A stretch of DNA of 64,000 nt, taken from contig CM070576.1 in assembly GCA_036346355.1 (NCBI GenBank), positions 17,343,558 through 17,407,557 of the forward strand, read 5' to 3'. The stretch is from Rhipidocladum racemiflorum. Its lineage: Eukaryota; Streptophyta; Magnoliopsida; Poales; Poaceae. Below the pieces are notes generated by a model. It was not told the DNA's origin. It was given only the letters and a program-made list of their open reading frames with translations, and did no database searches. A program made the position numbers and the translations under genes. Positions 1 to 10,859 of the stretch are shown here, in pieces. Each line of letters begins with the position of its first letter. Positions within the stretch are counted from its first letter, which is position 1.

Positions 1-190
1 GAGTAGTGTTAGCAATCCCTTGTGCGTCCTCGATGGATCTGAGACGGTCCTCTTGCATCGACATACGCTCGTTAGTGAGTCGTACATCCTCGCTAAGACC
101 CTCGGTGGTCTCCCTCGTCATCCTCTCAAAGTGAGCAATGATGCCCTTTGTTCGTGGAGAGTGGTGCAGCGATCTCTCGTCACCTGACAT
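1..190 (-). CDS. Ty3/gypsy gag, N-terminal part (runs off left edge)
   Basis: The ORF reads leftwards from an ATG at 190-188 and is open to the window edge, so only about 63 codons are visible. The protein starts MSGDERSLHH and is rich in charged residues, with a stretch (ERMTRE...RLTNERMSMQEDRLRSIED) that looks like a coiled coil. Its position fits gag: on the minus strand it follows an LTR (from about 1410) and a tRNA-Met primer binding site (1396-1407), after a leader of about 1.2 kb. The start is chosen because it is the first ATG of the open frame. Assignment to gypsy rather than copia rests on the pol C-terminus found on the other side of the same LTR. No zinc knuckle is visible because the gene leaves the window. 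It could be a dead copy; nothing in the visible part is broken. Confidence 0.6.
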   Translation of the reverse strand, partial: MSGDERSLHHSPRTKGIIAHFERMTRETTEGLSEDVRLTNERMSMQEDRLRSIEDAQGIANTT

Positions 191-1395
191 GGTTAGTAGA
201 AGACAAGGAAACAAAAATCACAATTAAAATGTTCCTATCAACTACTAGGAGGTGGTGGCAAGTCTCTCAACACTCAAGCCTATGACCAAAGCTCTTACAA
301 GTTCTTACCATGGAGCAGGTGTTGCCGGCCGTTGGCGTGGTCAAAAGTTCTCCGAAGCTTGGATAAAGCGATTGCCAAGGGACCGAACAAAAGTACGAGG
401 TTGGATGTGGAGCTTGGATAGGCAATATTTATTTCCTATGCAATCTGATAATTCTAGTTATTGTAATGATAAGTAATGATCCAAACTAGAATTGACAAGC
501 CCTAGTTGCTGATATCAAAGATATAAGTGAATTTGAAGGCAACACACACACGCAAAGATAATGGCACTTATGCAATCAAGGAATGAGCTATAAAATATAA
601 GTGATGCACCAAAAGCTCTATTGCACAAGTCATAGAGAGACGCCAACTTATTGCTTTGAGAATGTAAAAATGGCACAAGATTGCTCACTAATTAATAAAT
701 TGCACAATATAAAAAATAACGAACACAAATTAGGGTTTTGCTCAACGTAGTGCGACCGGCCACAATTTTCTTTTTCTTTTCCTTTTTTTTTGTTTTTGGC
801 CTTTTGGCTCTTTCTCTTTTCTTTCTTTTGGTGACTTTCGGGCAACACTAGTATGAACAAAGTTTTGGAATCCCTAACTCGGTGTCACAAGATAATATGA
901 TATGACAACTGAAGATTATGCAATGTATCAAGTAGAGCAGCCCTAAGCAATATCAACAAGCTAGTCTCAAATAAGATCAAAGTGTTCACAAAGGATGAAT
1001 TGGTTCCCAAAGGTAGGTGTACTTATGTTTTTCTAGGGCAGCAGACTTGTCGCCTAGATTATTGTTTGAAGATCACCGAATTTGATTGGTTGACTGTGGA
1101 AGGAATTGAAGCTTATATCCTCAGCTTTCAATAGAGTGCAAGAACACAAAAATCCGAGTTCGTATGTGAAAGTTATGCTCGAAATACCAAACTGGATAGA
1201 ATTGAAGGATTGAAGCTATGCGAAGGAAAAGAAAGATCAGCAACTAAAACATGGACTCTAATGGATCAAAACCTAACAAAACTCACTAAAATAACATATT
1301 GAAACTAAATGTTGAATTTTTTGTGGAGTAGTTTTCAATTTAGGACAGAAATCAAAAACTAACCTAAGCACTGATATTCTCACCGATCAACTAAA
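191..1395 (-). other. Untranslated leader of the left gypsy element
   Basis: This 1.2-kb stretch lies between the primer binding site and the gag ATG on the minus strand. It has no ORF of note. It contains a long pyrimidine-rich run on the plus strand at about 768-840. I see no other gene or repeat in it. Confidence 0.5.
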
Positions 1396-1407
1396 GCTCT
1401 GATACCA
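1396..1407 (-). promoter_or_regulatory. Primer binding site (initiator tRNA-Met type)
   Basis: On the minus strand this reads TGGTATCAGAGC, the standard complement of the 3' end of plant initiator tRNA-Met used by many LTR retrotransposons. It lies two bases from the proposed LTR edge, the same spacing as at the other minus-strand elements of this window. Confidence 0.8.
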
Positions 1408-1409
1408 CT

Positions 1410-2120
1410 TGATGTAACAATGGGTGTCCCGATCTTTTGATGAGAATGATAACCTTCGATTTGGGAGACGACTTTAACGATCCGACTACAACGTACAACG
1501 ATGATGTGCCTTAGCAATCGCAAAACGAACTCCAGAGGGTTATTGACCTTGCCGTGGGCACGATCAACCTGATCACGAAGATCAATTCCTGCAAGCAATC
1601 GAAGAACAAGGAAGAACAAGGAAAAAGCAATCTAAAATTGCAAATATAGATGAAGTATTGAAAAGTTGGGGTTCCGATACAAGGAGTTTGTTAGGCGGCC
1701 GTTGAGCACGTCTAAAAGACTCAAATAGTAGCAAAAGGCTAAACTATCAAATAACCAAAACCCAAGTTATTTTGGGGGACTCCCTAGCTATATATAGGAG
1801 AAATAGGAGGCCAAAACCGTGCTAGGGGCGTCCAAAGCACAACCAGGGCCTAGTAGGACTCCTATTCCAAGTTTGACTCGGATTTGGAAAGATGACTGAA
1901 CTTGTTTGCAGATTCCTGTTGACTTGTAAGGAATTTGGACATGAGGCCAGATTTGTTGGAAAGAGGACGACGAAACCTTTCAAACAAGTACTCATAGACC
2001 CCAAACACCCTTGTGGATCAAAAGTTATGGTCATTTTAAGTTGGTGCTGTCCCGGAGGCCGAATCCGAGTTGAAGTTGTGCACCGGAAGAATTGGCTTCA
2101 TGATTGACTTTTGGGAGTCC
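1410..2120 (-). repeat. LTR of the left gypsy element
   Basis: The inner edge is fixed by the primer binding site: the plus strand starts TGATGTAACAATGGG. The far edge is not resolved and is placed before the end of the pol fragment; part of the interval may be 3' non-coding sequence between pol and LTR. A TATA-like run (tatatatag, about 1789-1797) sits inside and is a plausible retroelement promoter on the minus strand. The LTR has pol C-terminal sequence on one side and primer site plus gag on the other. It is therefore the shared LTR of two adjoining copies, not one end of a simple element. Confidence 0.55.
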
Positions 2121-2123
2121 TTC

Positions 2124-2335
2124 TCATTGGTTCCTAAGGACAATAAAATCATCACAAGGATTAAATAGCATTCCATTCATTAAATTATTTGTTTGCAACC
2201 CGAGGAACGCATTCACCTGGCAATTGAATTGACGTGCGCGAGCTCGAGTAATTGGCCCTTGTATTACATTATTGGTTTCAATTGGGTCTGTAGGCATGGC
2301 TGTATCCATAGTAGTGATGTCCTCATCAGCTCCCC
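2124..2335 (-). pseudogene. Ty3/gypsy pol, C-terminal end
   Basis: The frame shows the segment GPITRARARQFNCQVNAFLG, a C-terminal signature common in grass gypsy polyproteins, preceded by an acidic stretch (GGADEDITT) also typical of these tails. It ends at a stop at 2124. Upstream (to the right) the frame runs straight into the polypurine tract of the copia element at about 2335. Reverse transcriptase and integrase of this gypsy copy are therefore missing here. The frame starts before the internal Met at 2309, so that Met is not a real start. It is a remnant, not a gene. Confidence 0.65.
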
Positions 2336-2345
2336 CTCAAAACAA
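2327..2345 (-). promoter_or_regulatory. Polypurine tract of copia element 1, fused to gypsy sequence
   Basis: The minus strand reads TTTGTTTTGAGGGGGAG, a typical copia plus-strand priming site. Instead of an LTR start it is followed by CTGATGAGGAC, which is gypsy pol coding sequence. Confidence 0.6.
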
Positions 2346-2422
2346 ACCCATGGGATGAACAATCCCAAGTTGTCCCCGAATAAAAGCAAAACGAGAGGAA
2401 GACAAGGGTTTTGTGAAAATGT

Positions 2423-3976
2423 CTACCAATTGATGTTCTGTATCCACATGACGAGCACAATATTTCCTTTTTCTACATGATCTCTGAGAAAGTGAAATCT
2501 GATATCAATATGTTTTGTCCTAGAATGTTGCACAGGGTTCGTAGCAATACATATTGCACTAGTGTTATCACATAAAAGAGGAACACTATCCAGATTGACG
2601 CCATAATCTTTAAGTGTAGCTACTATCCAAAGAATTTGAGAACAACAACTAGGAGTAGCCATATATTCAGATTCAACAGTTGATTGTGCAACAAAAGATT
2701 GTTTTCTAGATGACCATGCAACAAGAGAATTACCCAAGAAGTGGCATGAACCAGATGTACTTTTTCTATCAATTCTACATCCTCCAAAATCAGCATCAGA
2801 GAAAGCTCTTAAACTAATGCATGAGGAAGCAGAAAGTCAAATGCCAAAATTTTGAGTACCATGGAGATACCTGAAAATTCGCGTGACAGCTTGTCGATGT
2901 GAAGCACGTGGGGAAGCTTGAAAACAAGCACACAAGCACACAACAAATTGTATATCCGGCCTTGATGCAGTGAGGTACAAAAGTGAACCTATCATTCTTC
3001 TGTATTCCTTTTGATCAATGGGTTCACCATCTTCATCCGAATCAAGTGTGCAAGTACTTTCCATGGGTGTCATGATTGGCTTGCTGTTTTCCATCCCAAA
3101 CTGATGTAGCAAGTCTTTCGTGTATTTGCTTTGATGCACAAAATTACCATCCTTTGTTTGCTTGATTTGAAGTACCAAGAAGTATGTTAGCTCACCCATC
3201 ATACTCATCTCAAATTCCTTTCTCATGGTTTCTAAAAACTTAGACACTAAAATATGAGAGGAACCAACAAAGATAATATCATCAACATAAATCTGAACGA
3301 ACAATTGATCATTGCCTTAATTGAGTAAAAAGAGAGTTTTGTCAACTTTTCCCATTGAAAATCCCTTTTCAAGTAAAAAAGGTTTTTAGCCTATCATACC
3401 ATGCTCTAGGGGCTTATTTCAAACCATACAAAGCTTTTGATAATTTGTACACATGATCTGGAAATTTGAGATTTTCAAAACCTGGTGGTTGCTTAACATA
3501 TACCTCCTCATTTATATGGCCATTAAGAAAAGCACTTTTCACATCCATTTGATACAATTTGAAATCTTTAGATGCAACAAAAGCTAAGAGAATTCTAATG
3601 GCTTCAATTCTAGCAACAGGAGCAAAAGTTTCATCAAAATCTATGCCTTCAACATGAGTGAAACCTTTAGCAACCAATCTGCCTTGTTTCTAACAACAAC
3701 ACCATCCTCACTTTGTTTATTTTTGAAAACCCACCTAGTTCCAATGACATTAAAATCAGGAGGTGGTAAAACTAGTTTCCAGACTTTATTTCGCTCAAAA
3801 TTCTCCAATTCCTCATGCATGGCATTAATCCAAGCCTCGTTAGTTAATGCATGAGATATATCTTTGGGTTCAAACGAAGCAACTAAAGTAGAATGAGCAT
3901 GAGTGTCAGAATGAATAAACCTGGATCGGGTGACTCTCTCATTTAGGTCTCCAATCATTTGTTCAGATGGATGCAT
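2423..3976 (-). pseudogene. Copia reverse transcriptase and RNase H
   Basis: Three overlapping open pieces make up the domain. The first (3976-3641, then 3677-3414) carries the start of the reverse transcriptase, with EAWINAMHEEL, GTRWVFKNK, and QMDVKSAFLNG followed by EVYVKQPPGFE. The second (3304-2837) holds the catalytic YVDD motif in MFVQIYVDDIIFVG and ends in FRYLHGTQNFGI. The third (2737-2423) is RNase H, with the LVAWSSRKQ segment, ESEYMA and LLCDNTSAI. These are family signatures of the copia pol. The frames change near 3660 and 3400, with stops between 2837 and 2737, so the enzyme cannot be made as one protein. Catalytic residues that can be seen are intact, so decay is mostly frameshifts and stops. 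Confidence 0.85.
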
Positions 3977-4123
3977 TTTCTAAATGTGCAAGGGAGCTAT
4001 AGCTTCAGAAATTTCTTCATTTTCAGCATAAAACTGATGATGTTGTAGCTTGAGGATGCTCAGCTGTAGGTAGGATAGAAGTAGGTGCAGAAGGTGCTAC
4101 AACTGGTTGTGCATTAGGAAGAG

Positions 4124-5060
4124 TCAACACCTTATCCTCAATATCATCATCATTGTCTTCAAAGATTTTCTCCCCTGAACATATGTGCCTGTACCTGCAT
4201 CACTTAGACTAGTGCCTGGACTAGCCTCATCAAAAGTAACTACACAGGTTTGTAGAATTTTGTTAGTTTCCAAAACAAGCACACAATAGCCACGAGTATG
4301 AGCAGGATATCTAAGAAAAATGCCATCAGTTGATCTAGCTTCAAACTTATCAAGATTTTTAGATTTAATGACAAAGCATTTGCATCCAAAAACTCTAAAG
4401 TGAGAAACAGTAGGCCTATGTCCAAACCGAAGTTCATATGGAGTTTTAACCAGTTTTGATCTCAAAAACACACGGTTTGAAACATAACATGCAGTTGAAA
4501 TTGCTTCAGCCAAAAATTTCATAGGAGTGATGTTCATCTAGCATAGTTCTAGCCATCTCAACCAACGTTTTGTTTTTCTTTTCAACTACACCATTCTGTT
4601 GAGGCACTCTAGGTGATGAAAATTGATGATCAATTCCTTTTTCAGCACAAAAGTGATCAAAAGAAGAATTTTTAAACTCAATTCCATTATCACTTCGAAT
4701 AGCTCTAAGAGCTCTTGGATAATCAACAGAAAGCCTAAGAATAAGACTTCTAAAATGACTAAAAGTCTAATCCTTAGATGCCATAAAGTACACCCAAGAG
4801 TATCTTAAAAAATCACAAACAATAACAAGCACATACCATTTGCCTCCAAAGGATTGAACTCAAGAAGGTCCAATCGTGTCAAGATGTATTAGCTGTCCTA
4901 GAGCGTTTGTCATCACCATGGTAAGAGGAGGATGTGAACCTGCAATCATCTTACCATGTCTACAAGAAGAGCATACTAAATCACTATCACCCTTAAGCTT
5001 AGGCAAACCACGTATGAGATCTAAACCACTTACACGAGTAAGATGATCAAAACCAACATG
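4124..5060 (-). pseudogene. Copia integrase
   Basis: On the minus strand the segment begins with a zinc-binding HHCC-type region (RHRRLGHVGFDHL, later CSSCRHGK). The catalytic triad positions of the integrase core follow: D in HLDTIGPS, D in RSDNGIEFKN, E in PQQNGVVEKKNKTL. The C-terminal part (4537-4124) is open over 137 codons, with RVFGCKCFV and a degenerate GIFLRYPAHTRGY block, both usual in copia integrases. Several in-frame stops break the core between 4540 and 4900. It lies between the protease and reverse transcriptase pieces, as expected for copia. Confidence 0.75.
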
Positions 5061-5067
5061 ACCAAGC

Positions 5068-5460
5068 CTACGATGCCAAAAGAATAAATCTTTGGAAACA
5101 CTGGCAACTGTCTAACCTATGCTTAGAAGAGGGTGATGCATCAAAATCAGCTTTAAATACTCTTCCAAAATGTGAAATCTTGAAAACAAGATCACCTGAA
5201 GCATCTAACACTTTGCATACATTTTTCTTAAAGCTTATTTCAAGATCTTCATCAATCATTTGTGAGACAGAAAGCAAGTTATATTTCAGATTTTCAACAA
5301 GAGCCACATTTTTGAACATAAACTTGTCACTCACTTTTACTGTACCTTTTGCCACAGCAGAAGAGGAAGAAGCATCTCCAAAAGTAACACTTTCAGTGTG
5401 AGATGCACGAGTGAGAGAGGAGAACCAATTCTTATCACCGGACATGTGGCGTGAACATCC
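5068..5460 (-). pseudogene. Copia protease / pre-integrase region
   Basis: The frame 5445-5068 shows FTRASHTE-like sequence followed by VTFGDASSS, then NLLSVSQM and VFKISHFGRVF, a pattern seen between the protease active site and the integrase zinc finger of copia elements. The usual catalytic DSG with C-SHHM lies just upstream on the minus strand near 5450-5470 (clearly visible in the sister copy at about 53325). A frame change near 5440 separates it from gag, and a second separates it from integrase. Confidence 0.6.
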
Positions 5461-5479
5461 GGAATCTACTAACCTTATG

Positions 5480-7700
5480 TTCTCCTTCCTCGCGCGAGAA
5501 GCCTACATAGCAACAAAACATGTCGAGGTCTCGTACTGGGGTTAGAGATGAGATTTTTGGGAATCCAGTACTGAGGCACACGGCGCACAATAGTAGGCAT
5601 AACACGAGCATTCTTATGCACAAAAACAGATTTGTCTTTTCCCGTGTTCTTGGCAACAAAAAGTGTTTGCTTCACCCTAGGCACATAATGAGAAGTGAAA
5701 CGTGCCTGTTTGAAATTAGACCTAGCCTTAGTCCTTTCTTTCTTTTGTTGTTTGGCTAGCCTAAAGCAGAAATCTACTAGATGTCCATCTCTACCACAAT
5801 GAGTGCAAGTGTACTTAACATGATGTTCAGTTTTAACAGTGAAGCAACATTTGCATTCATCATAGTAGAAGATAAAATTCTAGCAGACTTAAAAATAGTT
5901 TTCTTAGGCTCATTGAAAATTTCAAATTTTCCACTTTCAAGTGCTTTAACAATAGTGGGAGCATGTGATTTATGATGAGCATAAGAATCAAAACCTAAAC
6001 CTTTGTTATGAGTGCTGACTTTTGATTGATCGAAGATCATGTTTAGGTTTTTCTTTCCTTTAGTGAAACGTTCTAATGACTTTTCCAAGTAATCAACTTT
6101 TCAAGAGAGAGTTAAACAATCATTACAGGGAACGTCCACTTTTCCTTTTTGCTAGCGACAAGTTGGGCATGAAAGAACCTCATGTGTAAGCAAAGCATCT
6201 GTCATTTGAAAAACCCTAGCATTTGCATCATTCAACTTCAATTCTAGTATGGAGCATTTAGAACATGGAGTTGTATCATGCAAATCAAAAGTAGAACATC
6301 TAGCATGTTTAACATGTTTCTCATTTTTCTCATTTTTATGTAACAGAAGAGCATGTTCTTTCCTAAGCAAGGTGAGCTCATTGTAAATTAAGTCACATGA
6401 TTTGTAAGTATCATCATCAGGAATCAAAGTTTTAAGTCTAGCAATTTCAGCATTCAATTATTCAACAATAAAATCATGTTTCTTAATTTTCTTGTCAAGC
6501 TTATCAAGCAATTTACCAAGACGAGTAACTGCAATAGCTAATTCATCATAAGAAGAATCTACCTCATTGAAGTCGCTGTCGTGATCATCCTCGGTGAAGC
6601 TATCTTTGCTGCTTGCCATGAGACACAACCCCCATCAAATCATGCTTGCTTGAAGTTGCATCATCCTCACTGCTCTCTGAATCCACATCGCTCAAATTGA
6701 CTTGTTCAAGAGCGGAAAGAACTCGGTGAACAACTTTGCGGTTGATGAAGCTCTTCTTCTTTCTATCACTTGAAGAGAACTTCTTCTTCTCTTATCTTCT
6801 GTCGTTGTCTTTTTCCTCCCTTGATGCTTTACCTGCAAGTTTAGGACAATTTGTGCGAATATAGTTGAGGTAACCACACTCATAGCATCTTGGAGGGCCA
6901 CCACAACCTCTCTTCCTCATTCTCACATTCTGTGAAGCTTTGTTAAAACGAGAAGAGAGTAGTGCCAAGTCTTCTTCGAGAAATTCTTCAATCTGTTCAT
7001 CGGTTAGTGAAGACTAGGAAGACAAAGCATAGCTTGAAGAAGTATTGTTATGAGACATGCTAGTTTAAGAGGATAAAGCAATTGATTTATGATCATTCTA
7101 CCTACCAAGAACATCCAAATCATGAGTTTTCAACTTAGAATAAAGAACATCTAAAGTGAGTGTACTCATGATAGTTGATTCTCTAATGGATGTTACTTTC
7201 ATCTCCCAAATTGACATGTTTAAAGCACAAAGCAATTGTCTATCATTAGCTGCATCAGTGTAGCTAACTCCAACAGTACGTAAATTGCTAATAATTTTAT
7301 TAAAGTGTGCAAAGAAGTTATCTAGCGACTCACCAGGTTTCATCTCAAATCGCATATATTCTTTTTTGTAAATATCTTGACGAACCTCTTTGATAGTGTT
7401 AGAACCCTCATGGTAATCACAAAGAGATTTCCATACCTCATATGCAGACTTGAGATGGATCACATGGTCAAAGTCACTTCTACACAATCCTTCGATGATC
7501 AAGTTGCGCGCCTTGCTATTTGCTTCAACATGTGCGTGATTGGCGTCGTTGACGTTGTCGTTCTCAGGAACCTCGTATGGCTTGTAAACCTTCTCCCAAA
7601 TTGCAAAGCCTTGCGCCTGGATGAACGCCTCCATCTTGGCCTTCCATAACTGAAAATCAACACCATCGAACACCCACGGTTTTACCGAATAACGATCCAT
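5480..7700 (-). pseudogene. Copia gag (UBN2-type), broken
   Basis: The N-terminal part (ATG at about 7700, open to 7098) begins MDRYSVKPWVFDG and continues through FQLWKAKMEAFIQ, KSLCDYHEGSNT and MKPGESLDNFFAHFNKI, a capsid-like copia gag domain. Further down are a zinc-knuckle region (near 6860, altered by frame changes), a basic stretch, and a coiled-coil piece (6457-6152: NAEIARLKTL, ELTLLRKEHALLLHKNEK). A C-terminal CHCGRD-like knuckle lies near 5800. At least four frame breaks separate these parts. Compared with the almost intact gag at 53575-55566 this copy is clearly older or more relaxed. Confidence 0.75.
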
Positions 7701-7738
7701 TAATCTAATCACCGGTTAAGATAGATTATAAAAACCTT

Positions 7739-7750
7739 GCTCAAATACCA
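7739..7750 (-). promoter_or_regulatory. Primer binding site of copia element 1 (mutated)
   Basis: The minus strand reads TGGTATTTGAGC, two changes from TGGTATCAGAGC. It sits two bases from the LTR edge at 7753. Confidence 0.65.
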
Positions 7751-7752
7751 CT

Positions 7753-7905
7753 TGTAGGATCGATATATACGAATATAGCAATCAGAGGGGGGTGAATGAT
7801 TATGCGTAAGCTAAAACCAAATTTTCGATCTACTAAAACTTCACCCCAATTCGGATTCAAAAAACTGCTTCGTAATCAACAAAAACAGATTAGAAGGTAA
7901 ATAGT
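7753..7905 (-). repeat. Truncated 5' LTR of copia element 1
   Basis: The plus strand starts TGTAGGATCGATATATACG and aligns by eye with the LTR starts at 51753 and 55619. Similarity stops near 7905, where different sequence begins, so most of the LTR, including its U3, is missing. Confidence 0.7.
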
Positions 7906-8053
7906 TGTTCTATCTTCATCTCCATATTTTTTTACCGGTAATGAAAACGAAATGGGAAACCCTAGAAACGGATAGTGATGGAAACAGATGCGGAACAGAA
8001 TAGAGCGGATACGGAAACGAAAGCAAAAAATTCCATCCAGGTATGTTCCTAGT
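7906..8053. repeat. Possible hAT-like transposon fragment
   Basis: The stretch is rich in short units such as TTACCGGTAA, GAAAACGAAATGGGAAAC and CGGATACGGAAACG. These resemble subterminal regions of grass hAT elements. No terminal inverted repeats or target duplication are visible, so this is only a suggestion. Confidence 0.25.
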
Positions 8054-8500
8054 TGTAACACCCTAAAAATTTGCAAATTCTTTAATTGAGCATTTAATTC
8101 AAATTTTATGAAATATTTTTTCTGAATTTTTGGCATTTAATTAATGATTTTTGCTATTTTAATATTTAAACAAATAATTTATTTGAGCAAAAAAACCAAA
8201 ATCTTGCTGGAAATAGTTTTCCTAAGTTTAAAACGGTATAAACTATTTTTAAGAATTTTTGTAGAATTTTTTAACTCTATTTGATATTTTCTATAAAGCA
8301 ATATATATTTTTGATATTATTAAAATTAGAAAATGGAATTTTAGGTTTCATTTATACGGAATTTCTATTTTTGTTTCTGTTTCGACAAAAAAATTTCATT
8401 TTCATTTTCGAAAAAAGCCTTTTGTTACTACTTTTCTACAAAATGATCAAAAAATTTGCTTCTATTTTCAACCCTATGTGTTACAGTACTACGCTATAGG
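8054..8500 (+). repeat. Possible 5' piece of a gypsy LTR
   Basis: It starts TGTAACACCCTAAAAATTTG, very like the starts of the Del/Tekay-type LTRs at 40441 and 58971. It continues AT-rich with repeated aattttt runs, as they do. No end, primer site or coding part is found, and the right boundary is arbitrary. Confidence 0.4.
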
Positions 8501-9380
8501 AGGAGCTTCCCACCAAGGCACCCAGTCAAGTGGTACAGTATTGACTACAAATCTATGTCTACATAGTAGCAGACTCATACCACTGTAGAAAAAGTGCTAT
8601 ACCCATAAATTTTTTTTTCAAATATAGCCTCCGTCTGAATAAATTTACAAAAAATATTCTCCTTCCCAACCGCAGAAAATGTGGCAGGTGATACGCATTA
8701 CCTGTTATGTTGCGAAACCACAGTAAGGTTCCCATGGACGTACAACACCTCGGCAAGTATCTGACAGGTAAGTGTTCACTTTAAGTAATTATTAATCACT
8801 TTGGTAATTACCTTTGCCTAATTAAATGGATTGATTTAATGCTACTGACTTCGCGTTGCTCGTTAGTTGCTCTTTCTAAACACGTGCTGTGTAGGTATAG
8901 TTTATTGGTGTTTTTGTAATTAGGCAAGAGTTGTTTTTATATTTACGTTTAGAAGGAGATCAGACTTGTAAAAAAGAAAGTTTGTGGAGGGAAATAAACG
9001 CTGGCTTCGAGGATTTGCTTCCAGATCTTCAGGGTCCAGGCCCTCCCGGGTACATGCTCTATAGATGAGCTTCTTCCTTGATCGGGTGGAGCACTGTTAA
9101 TCTTAATTTGGACCGTGATATGAATGGCCGAGCTGAAATATGTGCATACGTTTTTCTTTTTCATTTCCAAACATCTCCGCTATTAATATTCTGCATTTTT
9201 ATTTATATATGGACATCTTGCGACACGATGTGGTATTTATGAACCTGACATTAAGTATAAGCACAGAAGCTCATAAATTTATAAATCTAAAACACTCTTG
9301 AAAGCGAGATAATTAATATAAACTTCTGATCTGAATCGTCTGGTCGAGGGATGTGGTTGATAGGGCTACATGAAAAGTTA
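8501..9380. other. Unassigned sequence
   Basis: No convincing gene, RNA or element is visible. Only short ORFs occur, none with a recognisable domain. Confidence 0.4.
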
Positions 9381-9610
9381 GGGCAGTTTGTTTTTACTTT
9401 TGATCTTGGATTCTAACCCCAAAAACTAAATAAAAAATAAACAATTCGATTCTAAGAATCGATTCTCACAATCCAGCCCACCCATATACACTAGAATCAA
9501 CAATCCATTTTGTATGTACTTTTGGATTCTAGTTTTTTAAGAATCAGCTTCTCTACGATCACAATATAGAATCAGTTTTTAAAAAATCCAAAACAAAAAC
9601 AAACATGCTC
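9381..9610. mobile_element. Tourist-like MITE (PIF/Harbinger type)
   Basis: The ends are imperfect inverted repeats: GGGCAGTTTGTTTTT at the left, and CAAACATGCTC at the right (reverse complement GAGCATGTTTG). Both flanks carry the trinucleotide TTA (9378-9380 and 9611-9613), the target duplication expected for Tourist elements. The 230-bp interior is AT-rich, non-coding and contains an internal palindrome around ttcgattctaagaatcga. Confidence 0.6.
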
Positions 9611-9680
9611 TTAAACGTGCAAATTGCAGACTTGTCAAATGTGGTTTTGTCCTCAAATTTTAAGAGCTGTCGTGCCGGAT

Positions 9681-10000
9681 ACAATGATACACACCATGAT
9701 AGAAGAAAGAGATACACATGAAGATACGCACCAAAGAAATAAGCAAGATTGGGCGAGAGCCAAAGCAAATCAGGCCGCGATGTTACGCCTAATCTTCAGT
9801 GTCACGTCAATGCAGAAATAATTCAGGGTTAATTCCCCATACAATGATACACACCATGATAGAAGAAAGAGATACACATGAACATACGCACCAAATAAAT
9901 AAGCAAGATTGGGCGAGAGCCAAAGCAAATCAGGCCGCGATGTTACGCCTAATCTTCAGTGTCACGTCAATGCAGAAATAATTCAGGGTTAATTCCCCAT
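9681..10000. repeat. 160-bp tandem duplication, two copies
   Basis: Units 9681-9840 and 9841-10000 both start acaatgatacacaccatgat and end aattccccat. By eye they differ at only two positions (near 9722 and 9735 in unit 1). Two near-perfect copies with no third suggest a recent local duplication. Confidence 0.9.
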
Positions 10001-10523
10001 CACATTACACTGGAAACCTCGAGCGACGGCCAGAACTCCAGAAGCACCCAGGCCTCTCGCGCGCCCACCTTTTCTCGAGAACACGTCAAGGAATCAATTG
10101 ATGTCATTGTCGTCGCAAACCTAAAACCAAAGCACAAGATATTTCATACCAAACAAACGCAGCAGTCGCTAGCATTTTCAACTTTGCGCATCACATAAGT
10201 AGAATAGTTTAAGCTCCGAGCGGCAAGCACACCTCATAGTTTTTCTTTCTCGAGGGAGAGCACACTTAACCATTAGTAATGGATTAGTAGTAGTGGTTGC
10301 TTAGTCAGTTTTCTCAGCTACTACACCATGCCGGCTAGCTTCTAGTAGACATATGAGGATTGCATGATAAGCTCAAAGCTTCGTTAGGTTTGTGGAAGCT
10401 AGCGCTTCACATACGGGCATACTTTTACGAAATATTGTTGCAAAGACGTCACCAACGTGAGTATTGGTAAATTGGGACCGCATGTAACAATAATAGAGCA
10501 AGGCAACAAGCTATTTGTGGGCG
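10001..10523. other. Unassigned sequence left of the CACTA transposon
   Basis: No gene or repeat recognised. It forms the left flank of the CACTA insertion. Confidence 0.4.
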
Positions 10524-10526
10524 CGG

Positions 10527-10845
10527 CACTACTACAGAACCGGCTACTACAAGCGGGTCGTAACCCCTTTCAGAAGCGGTTTTATAACCGCTTCTAAGCA
10601 ACCGTGTGTGATACCCGCCCGGTATCACAAGCGGTTGCACAAACCGCTTGTGTTGTGGCAGCAGAAGCGGTTGGAAGGTATCCAGGAAGGCCAGTGGAGC
10701 CGCCACGTGGGGGCCTCCACAAGCGGTTCGTGTTACAAACCGCTTGTGGACAGCACACTCCCGAAGCGGTTGGAGTTACCAACCGCTTGTGGAGAGCAAG
10801 CACTCCAGAAGCGGTTGGAGTCACCAACCGCTTGTGGAGAGATTT
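10527..10845. repeat. CACTA left end: terminal and subterminal repeats
   Basis: After the terminal CACTA repeat come several face-to-face pairs such as AAGCGGTTGGAG with CCAACCGCTTGTGG (clearest at about 10760-10840). Each pair can fold as a hairpin. In this superfamily such repeats are binding sites for the TNPA-type protein. Confidence 0.85.
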
Positions 10846-10859
10846 TTCAATTATATGTA

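Larger units (their letters stand above)
2336..7905 (-). mobile_element. Ty1/copia element 1 (Sirevirus-like), decayed, minus strand
   Basis: Read on the minus strand the order is LTR, primer binding site, gag, protease, integrase, reverse transcriptase, RNase H, polypurine tract. Integrase before reverse transcriptase is the copia order. The large gag with a coiled-coil region suggests the Sirevirus lineage, which is an inference. The 5' LTR is cut at about 7905. The 3' LTR is absent: the polypurine tract abuts gypsy coding sequence. Coding parts carry many stops and frameshifts, so the element is dead. It is closely related to the gag-only copia at 51753-57496. Confidence 0.85.

Noticed and set aside
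8501..9380. Possible host exons
   Set aside because: Only short ORFs with no protein similarity I recognise; no consistent splice structure could be built.
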